From JARKPK01 sp964631235 (lineage in GTDB: Bacteria; Planctomycetota; Planctomycetia; Pirellulales; Thermoguttaceae): a stretch of 64,000 nucleotides of DNA. The stretch is taken from assembly GCA_964631235.1 (NCBI GenBank), contig CAZVZX010000022.1:16703-80702 (forward strand), in the 5' to 3' direction. This document shows positions 8,220 to 17,198 of the stretch, one piece after another; the first letter of the stretch is position 1, and each line of letters starts with the position of its first letter. The notes beneath the pieces are model-generated. The model had not been told where the DNA came from. It saw only the letters and a program-made list of their open reading frames with translations, and did no database searches. Both the position numbers and the translations under genes were made by a program.

Positions 8220-11042
8220 TCAACCGGTCGGATTATGTGCGGAATCGTCGGGACGCTCTTCCGCGCCGGGCTGCATCGGATGTTCGGCCGTTTGATCGCG
8301 TTTTCCTCGCGAGGCCGATTTCTTGACCGATTTTGTTGTGCGGCGTTTGGAGGCTGAGGCTGCCTTTTTCCGAGTCTTCGTGCGGGGACTTGCGGGCTTC
8401 TTCTTTGCCGTCGCCGTTCGGCGGGAGCCGCCGGCTTTGGCCGACGACCGCTTCGGTGCGCGGGACGGGCCCTTTTCGGCACGGGTCTTGAGCAACTCCA
8501 AGGCTTGATCGAGGTCCATCTCGTCCGGGTTCGCTTCGCGCGGCAACGAGGCATTGGTCTCGCCGTCAGTCACGTATGGACCGTATCGTCCGGCCATCAC
8601 GCGCACCGGTTGGCCCGTCACCGGCGACGCGCCGAGGGTTTTCAAGGGTTCGCGGCTGCTGCGGCGTCCTCGGCCGCCTTTTGGTTGTGCGAGCAGCGCA
8701 ACAGCCTGCTCGACAGTTACATCGAGCGGCGAAATATGTTCGGGAAGAGAACGAGTTTCTGCGCCGCACTTGATGTACGGGCCGAATCGCCCGTTGGCGG
8801 CCACGATCGTCTCGCCGCTTTCGGGATGCGTGCCGACCTCGCGGGGCAGGGAAAGCAGGCTGAGCGCGACCTCCAGGGTGATTTCGTCGGGCTTCATCCC
8901 GCGCAAGAGCGAGGCACTTTGGGGCTTCTCGTCATCGCCCTCGCCGCCGCCGCGTTGAACGTACGGACCGAACCGACCCGACTTGACGAACACGGGTTTT
9001 CCCGTTTGCGGGCAATAACCGAGCGGCTGCTCGGCCGCTTGGGCTCGATCGAGCATTTCTAAAGCGGCCGCCACCGTAATTTCGTCGGGCGGTGTTGCAT
9101 CGGGAATCGATGCACGCCGCGATCCTTGCTCGAGGTACGGACCGAAGCGTCCGACGCGGACAACGATCTCCTCTTGGCCCTCCGGTCGGCCGATGACGAT
9201 CCGACTGACATCTCGGGCATCGATCTCGCCGATCTTGGCTGCAACCTGGTCGCGCAACCCCGGGCGATCGTTGCCCAAATAGAACTCGCGCAGGTAGTCA
9301 ACATGGTTCAATTCGCCGCGGCTGATCGCGTCGAGCTCGTCTTCCATTTCGGCCGTGAATTGATAATCGACCAAATGCGGCAAGTGCGTTTCGAGAAGCT
9401 GGCATACGGCAAACGCCGTCCAGGTCGGAACGAGACTATTGTTCCGCTTGTGCTTGAAGACGTATTGGCGCGCCAAAATCGTGTCGATGATCGAGGCGTA
9501 GGTGCTCGGCCGCCCAATGCCCATCTCTTCCAAGGCGCGGGTCAGCGACGCTTCGCTGTATCGCGTGGGCGGTTGAGTGGTGTGGCCCTTCGGTTCGAGT
9601 CGCTCCCATCGCAACGATTCGCCCGGCCGGACCGGCGGAAGGACGATTTCGCGCTCGGCGAGGTTCGCCTCGGGATCGTCGGCTCCCTCGACATACGCCC
9701 GAAGGTACCCGGCAAACTCGATCGTCTTTCCGGTGACCTGAAAAACGGCGTCATCCGCCTCCACGGTGATCGTGATGCGGTGGGCGCGGGCGTCGCTCAT
9801 CTGGCTGGCAATGGTGCGCTTCCAAATCAGGTCGTACAAGCGAAATTGATCGGCAGTCAGTCGGCCGCGCAGCGTTTCGGGAAGATCGAACGGATGCCCC
9901 GCCGGCCGGATCGCCTCGTGCGCCTCTTGGGCGTTCTTCACCTTGGTTTGATAGACGCGAGGCTGGGGCGAAAGATACTCCTTGCCGTATTGTTCAGCCA
10001 CCAAGTCGCGGGCCGCTTGAACGGCCACGGCCGCCAAGTTCGTCGAGTCGGTTCGCATGTAGGTAATATGCCCGTTCTCATACAAACTTTGCGCAAGCTG
10101 CATGGTATGTCGGGCCGTAAAACCAAACTTGCGATTCGCCTCTTGCTGCAAGGTGCTTGTGGTGAACGGCGGATAAGGGCGCGTGGTGTACGGCTTGTCT
10201 TCGATATCGACCACGCGCGGAACAGCCTGCAACAGCCGGGCGGCGAGCTCTTCGGCTTGTGATTGATCGAGCAGCAGAAGCGACGGGTCTTTCAGCTCGC
10301 CGGTTGCGGCGTCGAAGTCGCGGCTGGCCGGAATTCTGCGCGAGGCCACGGAGATCAATTGGGCTTCAAAACGCCCGCCGGAGCCGGTCGCTAGCTCGGC
10401 CAGAAGATCCCAGTAGCTGGCCGACCGAAACGCCATTCGTTGGCGTTCCCGCTCGACAATCAGCCGCACGGCCACGCTTTGTACGCGTCCGGCCGAGAGC
10501 CGAGGGCGGATCTTCCGCCATAACAACGGCGACACATCGTACCCGAAAAGCCGATCGACGATTCGTCGCGTCTCTTGAGCACGGACCAAGTTCTGGTCGA
10601 TCTGTCGCGGCTGGCGCAGGGCTTCGTGAATCGCCTCGGCGGTGATCTCGTGGAAAACCAAACGGTGGACCGGCACTCGCGGCTGAAGCACCTCGCATAG
10701 ATGCCAACTGATCGCCTCGCCCTCGCGGTCTTCATCGGTTGCCAGATACAGATCGGATGCCGACTTGAGCAGCGACCGGAGTTTTCGCACTTGGGCCGCC
10801 TTTTCCTTGGGCACGATGTAAATCGGCTCGAAATCCGCATCGATCTTCACGCCCAAATATGCCCAAGGCTCCTTCTTCCATTCCGCCGGCACTTCTTTTG
10901 CGCCTTCGGGCAAGTCGCGGATATGGCCGATGCTCGCTTCGACAGTGAATCCCCGCCCAAGAAAGCGGCTAATGGTCCGCGCCTTGGCGGGCGATTCGAC
11001 AATGACCAGCGAAGTTCCAGAAGTCTCAGCTTTTTTGGCCAT
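8220..11042 (-). CDS. topA: DNA topoisomerase I (type IA)
   Basis: Relaxes negative supercoils by single-strand passage; 940 residues. The Toprim domain is at the N-terminus with the catalytic Glu in VIVESPAKA and the acidic cluster LATDEDREGEA. The active-site Tyr is in HITYMRTDSTN. After the core come four C-terminal repeats, each with GR[FY]GPY (GRFGPYLEQG, GRFGPYVQRG, GRFGPYIKCG, GRYGPYVTDG), in place of four-cysteine zinc fingers. A Lys/Arg/Ala/Ser tail of about 75 residues resembles histone H1 tails and probably binds DNA. Start: ATG at 11042 (MAKKAETSG); TTG at 11057 is possible. The only strong Shine-Dalgarno, GAGGAGG at 11080-11086, is too far for either. Confidence 0.95.
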   Translation of the reverse strand: MAKKAETSGTSLVIVESPAKARTISRFLGRGFTVEASIGHIRDLPEGAKEVPAEWKKEPWAYLGVKIDADFEPIYIVPKEKAAQVRKLRSLLKSASDLYLATDEDREGEAISWHLCEVLQPRVPVHRLVFHEITAEAIHEALRQPRQIDQNLVRAQETRRIVDRLFGYDVSPLLWRKIRPRLSAGRVQSVAVRLIVERERQRMAFRSASYWDLLAELATGSGGRFEAQLISVASRRIPASRDFDAATGELKDPSLLLLDQSQAEELAARLLQAVPRVVDIEDKPYTTRPYPPFTTSTLQQEANRKFGFTARHTMQLAQSLYENGHITYMRTDSTNLAAVAVQAARDLVAEQYGKEYLSPQPRVYQTKVKNAQEAHEAIRPAGHPFDLPETLRGRLTADQFRLYDLIWKRTIASQMSDARAHRITITVEADDAVFQVTGKTIEFAGYLRAYVEGADDPEANLAEREIVLPPVRPGESLRWERLEPKGHTTQPPTRYSEASLTRALEEMGIGRPSTYASIIDTILARQYVFKHKRNNSLVPTWTAFAVCQLLETHLPHLVDYQFTAEMEDELDAISRGELNHVDYLREFYLGNDRPGLRDQVAAKIGEIDARDVSRIVIGRPEGQEEIVVRVGRFGPYLEQGSRRASIPDATPPDEITVAAALEMLDRAQAAEQPLGYCPQTGKPVFVKSGRFGPYVQRGGGEGDDEKPQSASLLRGMKPDEITLEVALSLLSLPREVGTHPESGETIVAANGRFGPYIKCGAETRSLPEHISPLDVTVEQAVALLAQPKGGRGRRSSREPLKTLGASPVTGQPVRVMAGRYGPYVTDGETNASLPREANPDEMDLDQALELLKTRAEKGPSRAPKRSSAKAGGSRRTATAKKKPASPRTKTRKKAASASKRRTTKSVKKSASRGKRDQTAEHPMQPGAEERPDDSAHNPTG

Positions 11043-12090
11043 GGGCAGCAGCGGCAAAGCGAAAACGATCGCGGCATTGCCTCCTCAACGGAAATACAAC
11101 AGCCGTTTTGGGCGGAACCGCCGGTAAGACCGGCAATTTGGGATTTCGGCTGTCCTCACACCTCTCAATCAGGGGCAAATCGCGAGTCGATCCATGTGAA
11201 GCGAACAAAACGCGACAAACGGCTGGTTGTCGCACAGATTGGCCCAATCGTCAACCGGAGTTCCATCCACGTTTGTCGGAAACGACCGAACCTGCTCGCG
11301 GGCCGAGCCGGTTCGGATTGCGCCGGAGACAACCAACTCCGCATGTCGCCGGCTTTCGATTGAATCCGATTTACCACCGTAGCGATAATTCTCTCGCAAG
11401 CTCTTTTCTTCATCTGTTAATCACTCGCTCTGTCGCGAGGTTCGGTTTAGGCCGCCGAGGAAATGCGGTTTCGATGTACTTTGCCCCTTGTGGTACCTTC
11501 GGCGTCGATGGCGACCAGTTGCTGCCCCGTGCAGTCCGGCTGGAATCTTGGGCCGAGCCTCGATTCTTGCGAGGGCTGGTCGCTGAGGTGTGTTCGCAAG
11601 CGGTTGCAGTATAATAGGTTACAGTCCGGCTGTTGGCTGATTGTGTTTTGCGATCGGCATTGGCAACATCGCAGAGCCGGCGCCGCGCTGTGCCTTGGCA
11701 GGGGCAAGGGGGGAGACGCAGGCGGCAATTGCCCGCAGTCGCCCGCTTTGACGGCGAAGTGGCATTGCAATTGGCGCAAATCCCTTTAGAATTGCCGAAT
11801 TACGGTGATCAGCCGCTGCCCGAAATGATCGTTGTGCCGCGCGAAGCACTAGAATCATTGGAGCGCAATGGCCGCGAGCGAGGCACCCCGCCGAACAACT
11901 TACCGCACGGTACGTTTGGGGGGGGTGGTTGCGGCAAACGGCGGACGCCGGGAATCGATCGATTTGACGAAGGCGACCTGCAAGAGGCCACGGCATACCG
12001 ACGGCGATCATCCCTGTCGGACGCCCCTGATTGTGCAGGTCGGGTTACCGGGTTTTTTCACAGTGATGCGCTAGGGAAGGTGATTGTCTC
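11043..12090. other. 1-kb divergent intergenic region, no supported gene
   Basis: Between topA and the SurA-like gene. An open frame at 11633-12136 (+) has a plausible-looking segment (EALESLERNGRERG) but no family match and overlaps the next gene's start. I see no tRNA or repeat. Promoters for both flanking genes must lie here but no good pair of boxes was found. Confidence 0.5.
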
Positions 12091-14652
12091 ATGGCTAGCC
12101 CGTTTGCCGTTTTTCGACGCAACCGCAAGGCGATGATGGTCGCGCTGACCGTGATGGTCATGTTCGGGTTCGTGTTCATTCCCATGCTGATGGATGCCAT
12201 GGGGAGCAGGCAGGGAGCCGATCCGGTGATCGTTTCGACGGCTCGTTACGGGAACCTCACCCAGTCGCAGATCAACCAATTGGTGCATCGGCACGCCCGA
12301 CTCGTTGCATTCGTGCGCGAGTTGGGTTCCGCCGTGATGCAAGCCCAAGGCCGCGGCGAGGAGGCGAACAAACTGCTTTTTCACCTGCGGGCCGATGAAT
12401 CGAATCCCGTGCCCGACGTGGTGCGTCTGTGGAGTCTGGCTCGCTATGCGCAAGAGATCGGAATGAGCGTCGATAATTCGGCGATCAACGATTATCTCGT
12501 CGTACTGACCGAGAAGCGGGTCAAACCGTTCGTGCTCGATGATATTCTCAAACGCCATTCGATGCGGGAATCGGAGTTGTTCGAGTTGCTTCGCGAGGCG
12601 ATGCTGTCGATGGGGCTGGTCGATACGATTGTGCCCTCGGTGGGCATCACCACGCCGGGCCAGCGGTGGGATTATTTCCAGCGGATTCGTCGCCAAGCGA
12701 AAGTCGAGCTCGTGCCGATTCCGGTGAAGAACTATGTGGGGCAGGTGGCCGAGCCGAATGAGGCGGAACTGAAACAGTTCTTCGAAGAGCATCGGAAACA
12801 GCCTTGGCCGCCGTCGTCGCCGACGCCCGGCTTCTTCCAGCCCGCGAAAGTCCGGTTGCGGTACATTAAGGCCGATGTGGAAGAGATCGCCGAGAAGCAA
12901 ATCACGGACGCCGAGGTGCTCGCGCAATACGAGCAGGACAAAGAACGCTATGATCGTCAGAATCGACCGCGGATCGATCTAAACGCGCCGGATGAACCGA
13001 AGACACCGAACGCTTCACCCTCGGACGCGACAGAAGGAGCGGAGAGGGAAAAACCGGCCCCGACACCATCGACCGACTCTGGGATGAATCCTCCCTCTGC
13101 CGGCGGCTCGGGGGCAACGGCACCCGGCGATAACACAAGCCCCCCGAGCAACCAGCCGAAGGATGCGTCATCGTCAGAACGCGAGAATCCTGCTATGGAC
13201 AAGCCCGCGTCTGCGCCGGCGGCGGGTGCCGGCGATTTGCCGGCCAAAGACGGCGTCGAGCCGAAATCAGGCGGGAACGAAGGCCAAAAGGGCAAGGACG
13301 AGTCGTCAACGGATACGTCGGGCTCGCCGGACGCGAAGTCGAGCTCGAATCCGCCGACGGACGGTGCGTCGCTGAGCCGAATGCCCGCTGCACGGTTCGT
13401 GAGCTTGGCCGACGAGCCGGCGCCCTCCAGTTCTGAAAAGACCGCCACGGCCACCGATAACACCTCGGAGGCCGGCGATCAGCCGGCGAAGAAGCCGGCT
13501 GGCGATTCGTCGGCCGAGCCGAAGTCGGACAATGGGGTAAAAATGCCCGAGGATTCGGGTTCCGAGCCGAGCAAGGAGCCGTCGCCGGAGGGCTCGAAGC
13601 CTGATGCAACCCCGTCGAACGGCAAAGGAGAATCGAAGGTCGATGATCAACCCAAGACGGCGCCCGGCGGTGCGGCTTCCAATGGCACCGATCAACCGGC
13701 TGAGCCGAAAACGAGTGTGCCGGAAATCAAGACCCCGCCGACGGGCCCCACCGACGAGATCAAACAGCAGATTCGTCGCGAGTTGGCAACGCGCAAGATC
13801 GACGAGCTGTTTCAGCAGGTGATTCGCCGGCTGACTCAGTACCGCGAACAGAAGATCACCGGGCAAGGCAAGGTCGATCCGCCGGATTTCGCCGGCTGGG
13901 CGAAGGAGAATCGGTTGATCCAAATCGAAACGGATCTGTTGCCCGAGTGGGATCTGAGAAAACTCGAATTGGCCGACGCGCTTGCGGAGTCGGGCGGTAC
14001 GTTCTTCGATACGGTGTTTGGTCAGCGGCTCTATGTTCCGACACGCGGCTTCGACCTGCGCGGAAGCCAGTTTATTTGGTGGCCGGTCGAGGAATCGAAA
14101 CCCCGAACGCCCAAATGGGAGGAAGAGGGTGTACGGCAAACCGTGCTCGATGCGTGGAAGCTTGTCAAAGCGCGCGACATTGCCAAGCAGGCTGCCGAGA
14201 AGCTGCTCGCCGAAGCGCGGAAATCGGGCAAACCGTTGAAAGAGGTGTTTGCCGGCCGCGCGGATGTCGAAGTCCTTGATCCTCCGGAGTTCACTTGGAT
14301 GACTGCCGGCAGCGTGGCCCCCCTGCTCTCCGCTGGACGTTTGGAGGTCAGCGCGGTTGGCGGAGTCGAGTGGCCAGGCAACGAGTTCATGCGAACCACG
14401 TTCGACTTGTCACCCGGGGAAACCGCGGTGGCAATGAACCAGCCTCGCACTGTCGTGTATCTCATCCGCGTTGTGGATTTCACCCCCTCAGACAATGTTC
14501 TTTGGGAATCGTTTACAACGCTCGAATACCGGCACTATGCCCAAATCGCCGCTAACGACATGCAGGCGAAGCTCTTCGGATGGTTTGCCCAAATTCAAGA
14601 CGCGATCGGCTTGAAATGGGATCGCGACTACCAAGACAGTCCGCAGGAATAA
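12091..14652 (+). CDS. SurA/PpiD-like membrane-anchored protein with large low-complexity insert
   Basis: 853 residues. A single transmembrane helix (residues 14-36) anchors it, with a basic cytoplasmic end (FRRNRK). Residues 40-290 resemble the SurA/PpiD N-terminal helical domain, including the pattern ITDAEVLAQYEQDKERY that normally precedes a parvulin domain. Residues 290-553 are almost only Pro, Ser, Lys, Glu, Asp, Gly, Thr and Ala. The helix TDEIKQQIRRELATRKIDEL then resumes the SurA-like pattern, followed by about 270 C-terminal residues. I see no intact parvulin motif. It probably acts in the periplasm as a chaperone-like factor (inference). GGGAAGG lies 11 bases before the ATG. Confidence 0.75.
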   Translation: MASPFAVFRRNRKAMMVALTVMVMFGFVFIPMLMDAMGSRQGADPVIVSTARYGNLTQSQINQLVHRHARLVAFVRELGSAVMQAQGRGEEANKLLFHLRADESNPVPDVVRLWSLARYAQEIGMSVDNSAINDYLVVLTEKRVKPFVLDDILKRHSMRESELFELLREAMLSMGLVDTIVPSVGITTPGQRWDYFQRIRRQAKVELVPIPVKNYVGQVAEPNEAELKQFFEEHRKQPWPPSSPTPGFFQPAKVRLRYIKADVEEIAEKQITDAEVLAQYEQDKERYDRQNRPRIDLNAPDEPKTPNASPSDATEGAEREKPAPTPSTDSGMNPPSAGGSGATAPGDNTSPPSNQPKDASSSERENPAMDKPASAPAAGAGDLPAKDGVEPKSGGNEGQKGKDESSTDTSGSPDAKSSSNPPTDGASLSRMPAARFVSLADEPAPSSSEKTATATDNTSEAGDQPAKKPAGDSSAEPKSDNGVKMPEDSGSEPSKEPSPEGSKPDATPSNGKGESKVDDQPKTAPGGAASNGTDQPAEPKTSVPEIKTPPTGPTDEIKQQIRRELATRKIDELFQQVIRRLTQYREQKITGQGKVDPPDFAGWAKENRLIQIETDLLPEWDLRKLELADALAESGGTFFDTVFGQRLYVPTRGFDLRGSQFIWWPVEESKPRTPKWEEEGVRQTVLDAWKLVKARDIAKQAAEKLLAEARKSGKPLKEVFAGRADVEVLDPPEFTWMTAGSVAPLLSAGRLEVSAVGGVEWPGNEFMRTTFDLSPGETAVAMNQPRTVVYLIRVVDFTPSDNVLWESFTTLEYRHYAQIAANDMQAKLFGWFAQIQDAIGLKWDRDYQDSPQE

Positions 14653-14667
14653 CCCGATGAACCGCGG

Positions 14668-14718
14668 GTCCGCACGCTAGTTCAAAAGATCATCCGTGCG
14701 GACACCGGCGAAGGTGTC
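14668..14718 (+). terminator. Two mutually exclusive hairpins after the SurA-like gene
   Basis: GTCCGCACG (14668-14676) pairs with CGTGCGGAC (14695-14703). GACACC (14701-14706) pairs with GGTGTC (14713-14718). They share three bases so cannot form fully together. No U-tract. Probably an mRNA 3' end structure. Confidence 0.35.
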
Positions 14719-14852
14719 GTCCCGTTGCCGCTCATAAGCGAACGGTTTGCCGGTGTGCGCGCGTTACGCCGGCAGCCGCGCGGCTATTGCGGAGGCGTTC
14801 TACCGCAGATTCGGGCAAGCGGGCGGTGTTAGTCATCAGATCGAGGCCCGCG

Positions 14853-15740
14853 ATGATCGGCGAAGTGACCGGCACAATCCACTTGGCCGAGAATCTTGAT
14901 GTCTTGCGAATGCTGCCCGCGGCGTCGGTGGAGCTGATCTACATCGACCCACCCTTCAATACGGGAAAAGTCCAGCGACGGACGCAACTGAAGACCGTCC
15001 GTTCGGCGGACGGCGACCGAGTTGGCTTTCAGGGCCGCCGCTACAAGAGTGTCGTCTTGGGCACGAAACGGTTCAGCGACCTATTTGACGACTATCTGGC
15101 GTTTCTCGAACCCCGACTCATCGAGGCCTATCGGGTTCTCGCGCCTGAGGGCTCTCTTTACTTTCACGTCGATTATCGCGAGGTGCATTACTGCAAAGTG
15201 CTGCTTGATACGATTTTTGGTCGAGAGTCGTTCTTGAATGAAATCATTTGGGCCTACGACTACGGCGGCCGGCCGAAGAACCGCTGGCCGCCGAAGCACG
15301 ACAACATCCTTGTTTACGTCAAAGACCGGTCACGGTACGTTTTCAACGTTGACGCAATCGATCGCATTGCCTACATGGCGCCCGGGCTCGTCGGGCCGGA
15401 AAAAGCGGCTCGCGGCAAACTGCCGACGGATACATGGTGGCACACCATTGTACCGACGGGCGGCTCGGAGAAGACCGGCTATCCGACGCAGAAACCCTTG
15501 GGCATCCTCCGTCGCATCGTTCAAGCGTCGTCGCGACCGGGCGCGACGGTGTTGGATTTCTTCGCCGGCAGCGGGACGACCGGTGCGGCTGCCTACGAGC
15601 TCGGCCGACGTTTCATCCTCGTGGATAACAACCCGGCTGCACTGGAAGTGATGGCCAAGCGATTCGACGGAATTGCGGGCATCGAATGGGTCGGATTCGA
15701 TCCGACACCGCATCAACGCTGCTCGAAACGAAACGGTTGA
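14853..15740 (+). CDS. Site-specific DNA methyltransferase (N4-cytosine / N6-adenine), orphan
   Basis: S-adenosylmethionine-dependent DNA amino-methyltransferase, 295 residues. The catalytic motif DPPFNTG (residues 32-38) comes before the SAM-binding motif LDFFAGSGTTG near residue 235, the order seen in beta-class enzymes. YPTQKPLGILRRIV is the usual segment before the SAM motif. The ATG at 14853 starts just before the first conserved strand; an extension to 14787 is less likely. No restriction endonuclease or specificity gene is adjacent, so it is probably a solitary regulatory or remnant methylase. The recognition site cannot be read from sequence. Confidence 0.88.
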   Translation: MIGEVTGTIHLAENLDVLRMLPAASVELIYIDPPFNTGKVQRRTQLKTVRSADGDRVGFQGRRYKSVVLGTKRFSDLFDDYLAFLEPRLIEAYRVLAPEGSLYFHVDYREVHYCKVLLDTIFGRESFLNEIIWAYDYGGRPKNRWPPKHDNILVYVKDRSRYVFNVDAIDRIAYMAPGLVGPEKAARGKLPTDTWWHTIVPTGGSEKTGYPTQKPLGILRRIVQASSRPGATVLDFFAGSGTTGAAAYELGRRFILVDNNPAALEVMAKRFDGIAGIEWVGFDPTPHQRCSKRNG

Positions 15741-15867
15741 GAAAAGCGGTGCGTCGTTGTCGGCGGTCGAGGTGCCGCAATCGGTTCGCACCTATCTTCG
15801 CGCTGCCATCTGTCCCGTCGCAAGAGACGATGGGCACCTCGGCGGATAGAGCCGCGGAGGGAAATCG

Positions 15868-16200
15868 TCAGCCGTTCTCCGCCCGATCGTTCGGACGCGG
15901 CGGTTTCTCGGGCGGAACGAACTTGGGAGCAGTGGCCTCGCTCGATTCATCCACCAGGTCATCAGACGAACGGCTGCCGGAAGCCGAAGAATACGAACCG
16001 GTCGAATGCTCCACTCCGCTCAGGGCGCCGGTAAACTCCTCTTGAATGCCGCGAACGCTGCGCCGAAACTCGGTGAGCTGTTTGCCGATCTTCCTCGCGA
16101 CCTCGGGAAGCCGTTCGCCGAAAAGCAAAATAGCAATGACGCCGACGATCAGCATTTCCTGCGCGCCCATGCTGTCGATCAGCGAGAACAGTTCAAACAT
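15868..16200 (-). CDS. TatA/TatB-family protein, first of three
   Basis: Component of the twin-arginine translocase, which exports folded proteins; 110 residues. An N-terminal membrane helix (MLIVGVIAILLFG) is followed by the FGERLPEVARKIGKQLTEFRR amphipathic helix typical of the family, then a Ser/Asp-rich tail ending in PPEKPPRP. The longer tail and the Glu/Arg pattern make it the most TatB-like of the three. It starts at ATG 16200; five extra residues upstream are possible. The stop of the second tat gene at 16239 is 38 bases upstream, so the two probably share a transcript. Confidence 0.85.
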   Translation of the reverse strand: MFELFSLIDSMGAQEMLIVGVIAILLFGERLPEVARKIGKQLTEFRRSVRGIQEEFTGALSGVEHSTGSYSSASGSRSSDDLVDESSEATAPKFVPPEKPPRPNDRAENG

Positions 16201-16238
16201 CGTCGTCCACCTCATTGCATATTCGGGCGAGTGGCCGT

Positions 16239-16487
16239 CTATTGGCGGGCGGCGTCGCCCGATTCGCGGTCGGCCGGCGGTTCGTTCGGATTGGGAACCG
16301 AATTGTCCCCGGTCGGCTCATTGTCGGAACGTTGCCCGCTAAGGCCTTTCTTAAACTCGATGATCCCGCGTCCCAGCGATCTCATCACCCCGGGCAACCG
16401 ATGCCCGAAGAGCAAGAGCAACACGAGAGCGAAAACCAACAGTTCCGGAAAACCGATGGGGCCAAACTGACCGAAGGGCGTTGTCAT
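16239..16487 (-). CDS. tatA: TatA-family protein, second of three
   Basis: 82 residues: MTTPFGQFGPIGFPELLVFALVL starts the membrane helix, then LLFGHRLPGVMRSLGRGIIEFKKG, the TatA hinge and amphipathic helix with the F-G and L-P residues conserved. A short Asn/Pro/Asp tail follows. It starts at ATG 16487; the frame is open to 16613 but the extension lacks family similarity. The 263 bases between this gene and the third copy show no gene. Confidence 0.88.
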   Translation of the reverse strand: MTTPFGQFGPIGFPELLVFALVLLLLFGHRLPGVMRSLGRGIIEFKKGLSGQRSDNEPTGDNSVPNPNEPPADRESGDAARQ

Positions 16488-16750
16488 CGTCGCCTCGAGG
16501 GCTCGGTTACTGGCTCGAACACCCCGGCCCGGCAGGTTCCGCCGACGACCAGCGCCGCCGCCGCCGACACGATCAAACGCTGCAACAGCGACGCCGTGAT
16601 CAAACTGCGGCAAACGGAAACGGTCTGATTGGGGCGAACACGCAACCAGCCGTTTCGCTACGCAGTCGGCTGCCTTTTATGCAGACGAACCTCGGCAGCG
16701 GCCGAATCGTTGCCACGGTCGTTTCGCGGCCGCCGCTAAAAGACGGCCGA

Positions 16751-16954
16751 TCAACTCGACTTGCTGCTCGCATCCTCGACCTGCTTCGTCTCGCTGGCCG
16801 ACTTGCCGCCTTCCTCGAGTCCCTTCTTGAACTCGTTCATCCCCTGTCCGAGCGATCGCATCACACTCGGAAGGCGATTGCCGAAAAGCAGCAAGACCAC
16901 CAAGCCGACGATCAGGGCCGTGGTTGGAGTCAACATCGCGAAAACGGAAAGCAT
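16751..16954 (-). CDS. tatA: TatA-family protein, third of three
   Basis: 67 residues, the shortest of the three and promoter-proximal. The helix ALIVGLVVLLLFGNRLP leads into SVMRSLGQGMNEFKKGLEEG, closely matching the second copy. The tail is Ser/Lys-rich. The start at ATG 16954 gives a normal short TatA; the frame is open to 17017. About 100 bases upstream lies a near-consensus promoter (17065-17092). Confidence 0.88.
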   Translation of the reverse strand: MLSVFAMLTPTTALIVGLVVLLLFGNRLPSVMRSLGQGMNEFKKGLEEGGKSASETKQVEDASSKSS

Positions 16955-17064
16955 GGAAACACTCTCGCCGTTAGGTGGGAAAGAACACAAGTCTGAGCGA
17001 TCACAACTGCCGAACACGGGCGGCGCGGTCTCTGAGCCCGAGACGATACGCCCCCCTAATCATT

Positions 17065-17092
17065 ATTGTAATGGAACGGGTTGCCCTGTCAA
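17065..17092 (-). promoter_or_regulatory. Near-consensus sigma-70 promoter for the tat genes
   Basis: On the minus strand TTGACA (17092-17087) is a perfect -35 and TACAAT (17070-17065) matches the -10 at five of six positions, with a 16-base spacer. Predicted start near 17058. It points toward the three tat genes and is the best housekeeping promoter I found in the window. Confidence 0.7.
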
Positions 17093-17198
17093 ACAGGTTG
17101 CCGCCCTCCGCGAAAACCTTCTCACGAAGATTTTGAGAGTCGTCGCACGCGAGAAGTCGCACATCTTATGTCGAACGCTGCTGCTGGATTATCGACGG

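Noticed and set aside
8505..10262. Long plus-strand frames antisense to topA
   Set aside because: They only mirror topA; no start signal or domain.
10847..11077. 76-codon frame overlapping the topA start, right behind GAGGAGG
   Set aside because: The Shine-Dalgarno is only two bases from its ATG, too close to work, and the peptide has no recognisable content.
11633..12136. 167-codon plus-strand frame before the SurA-like gene
   Set aside because: No family match, compositionally mixed, and it overlaps a well-supported start by 46 bases.
13306..14139. Arg/Leu-rich minus-strand frame over the low-complexity part of the SurA-like gene
   Set aside because: An artefact of the biased Pro/Ser/Glu codons on the coding strand.
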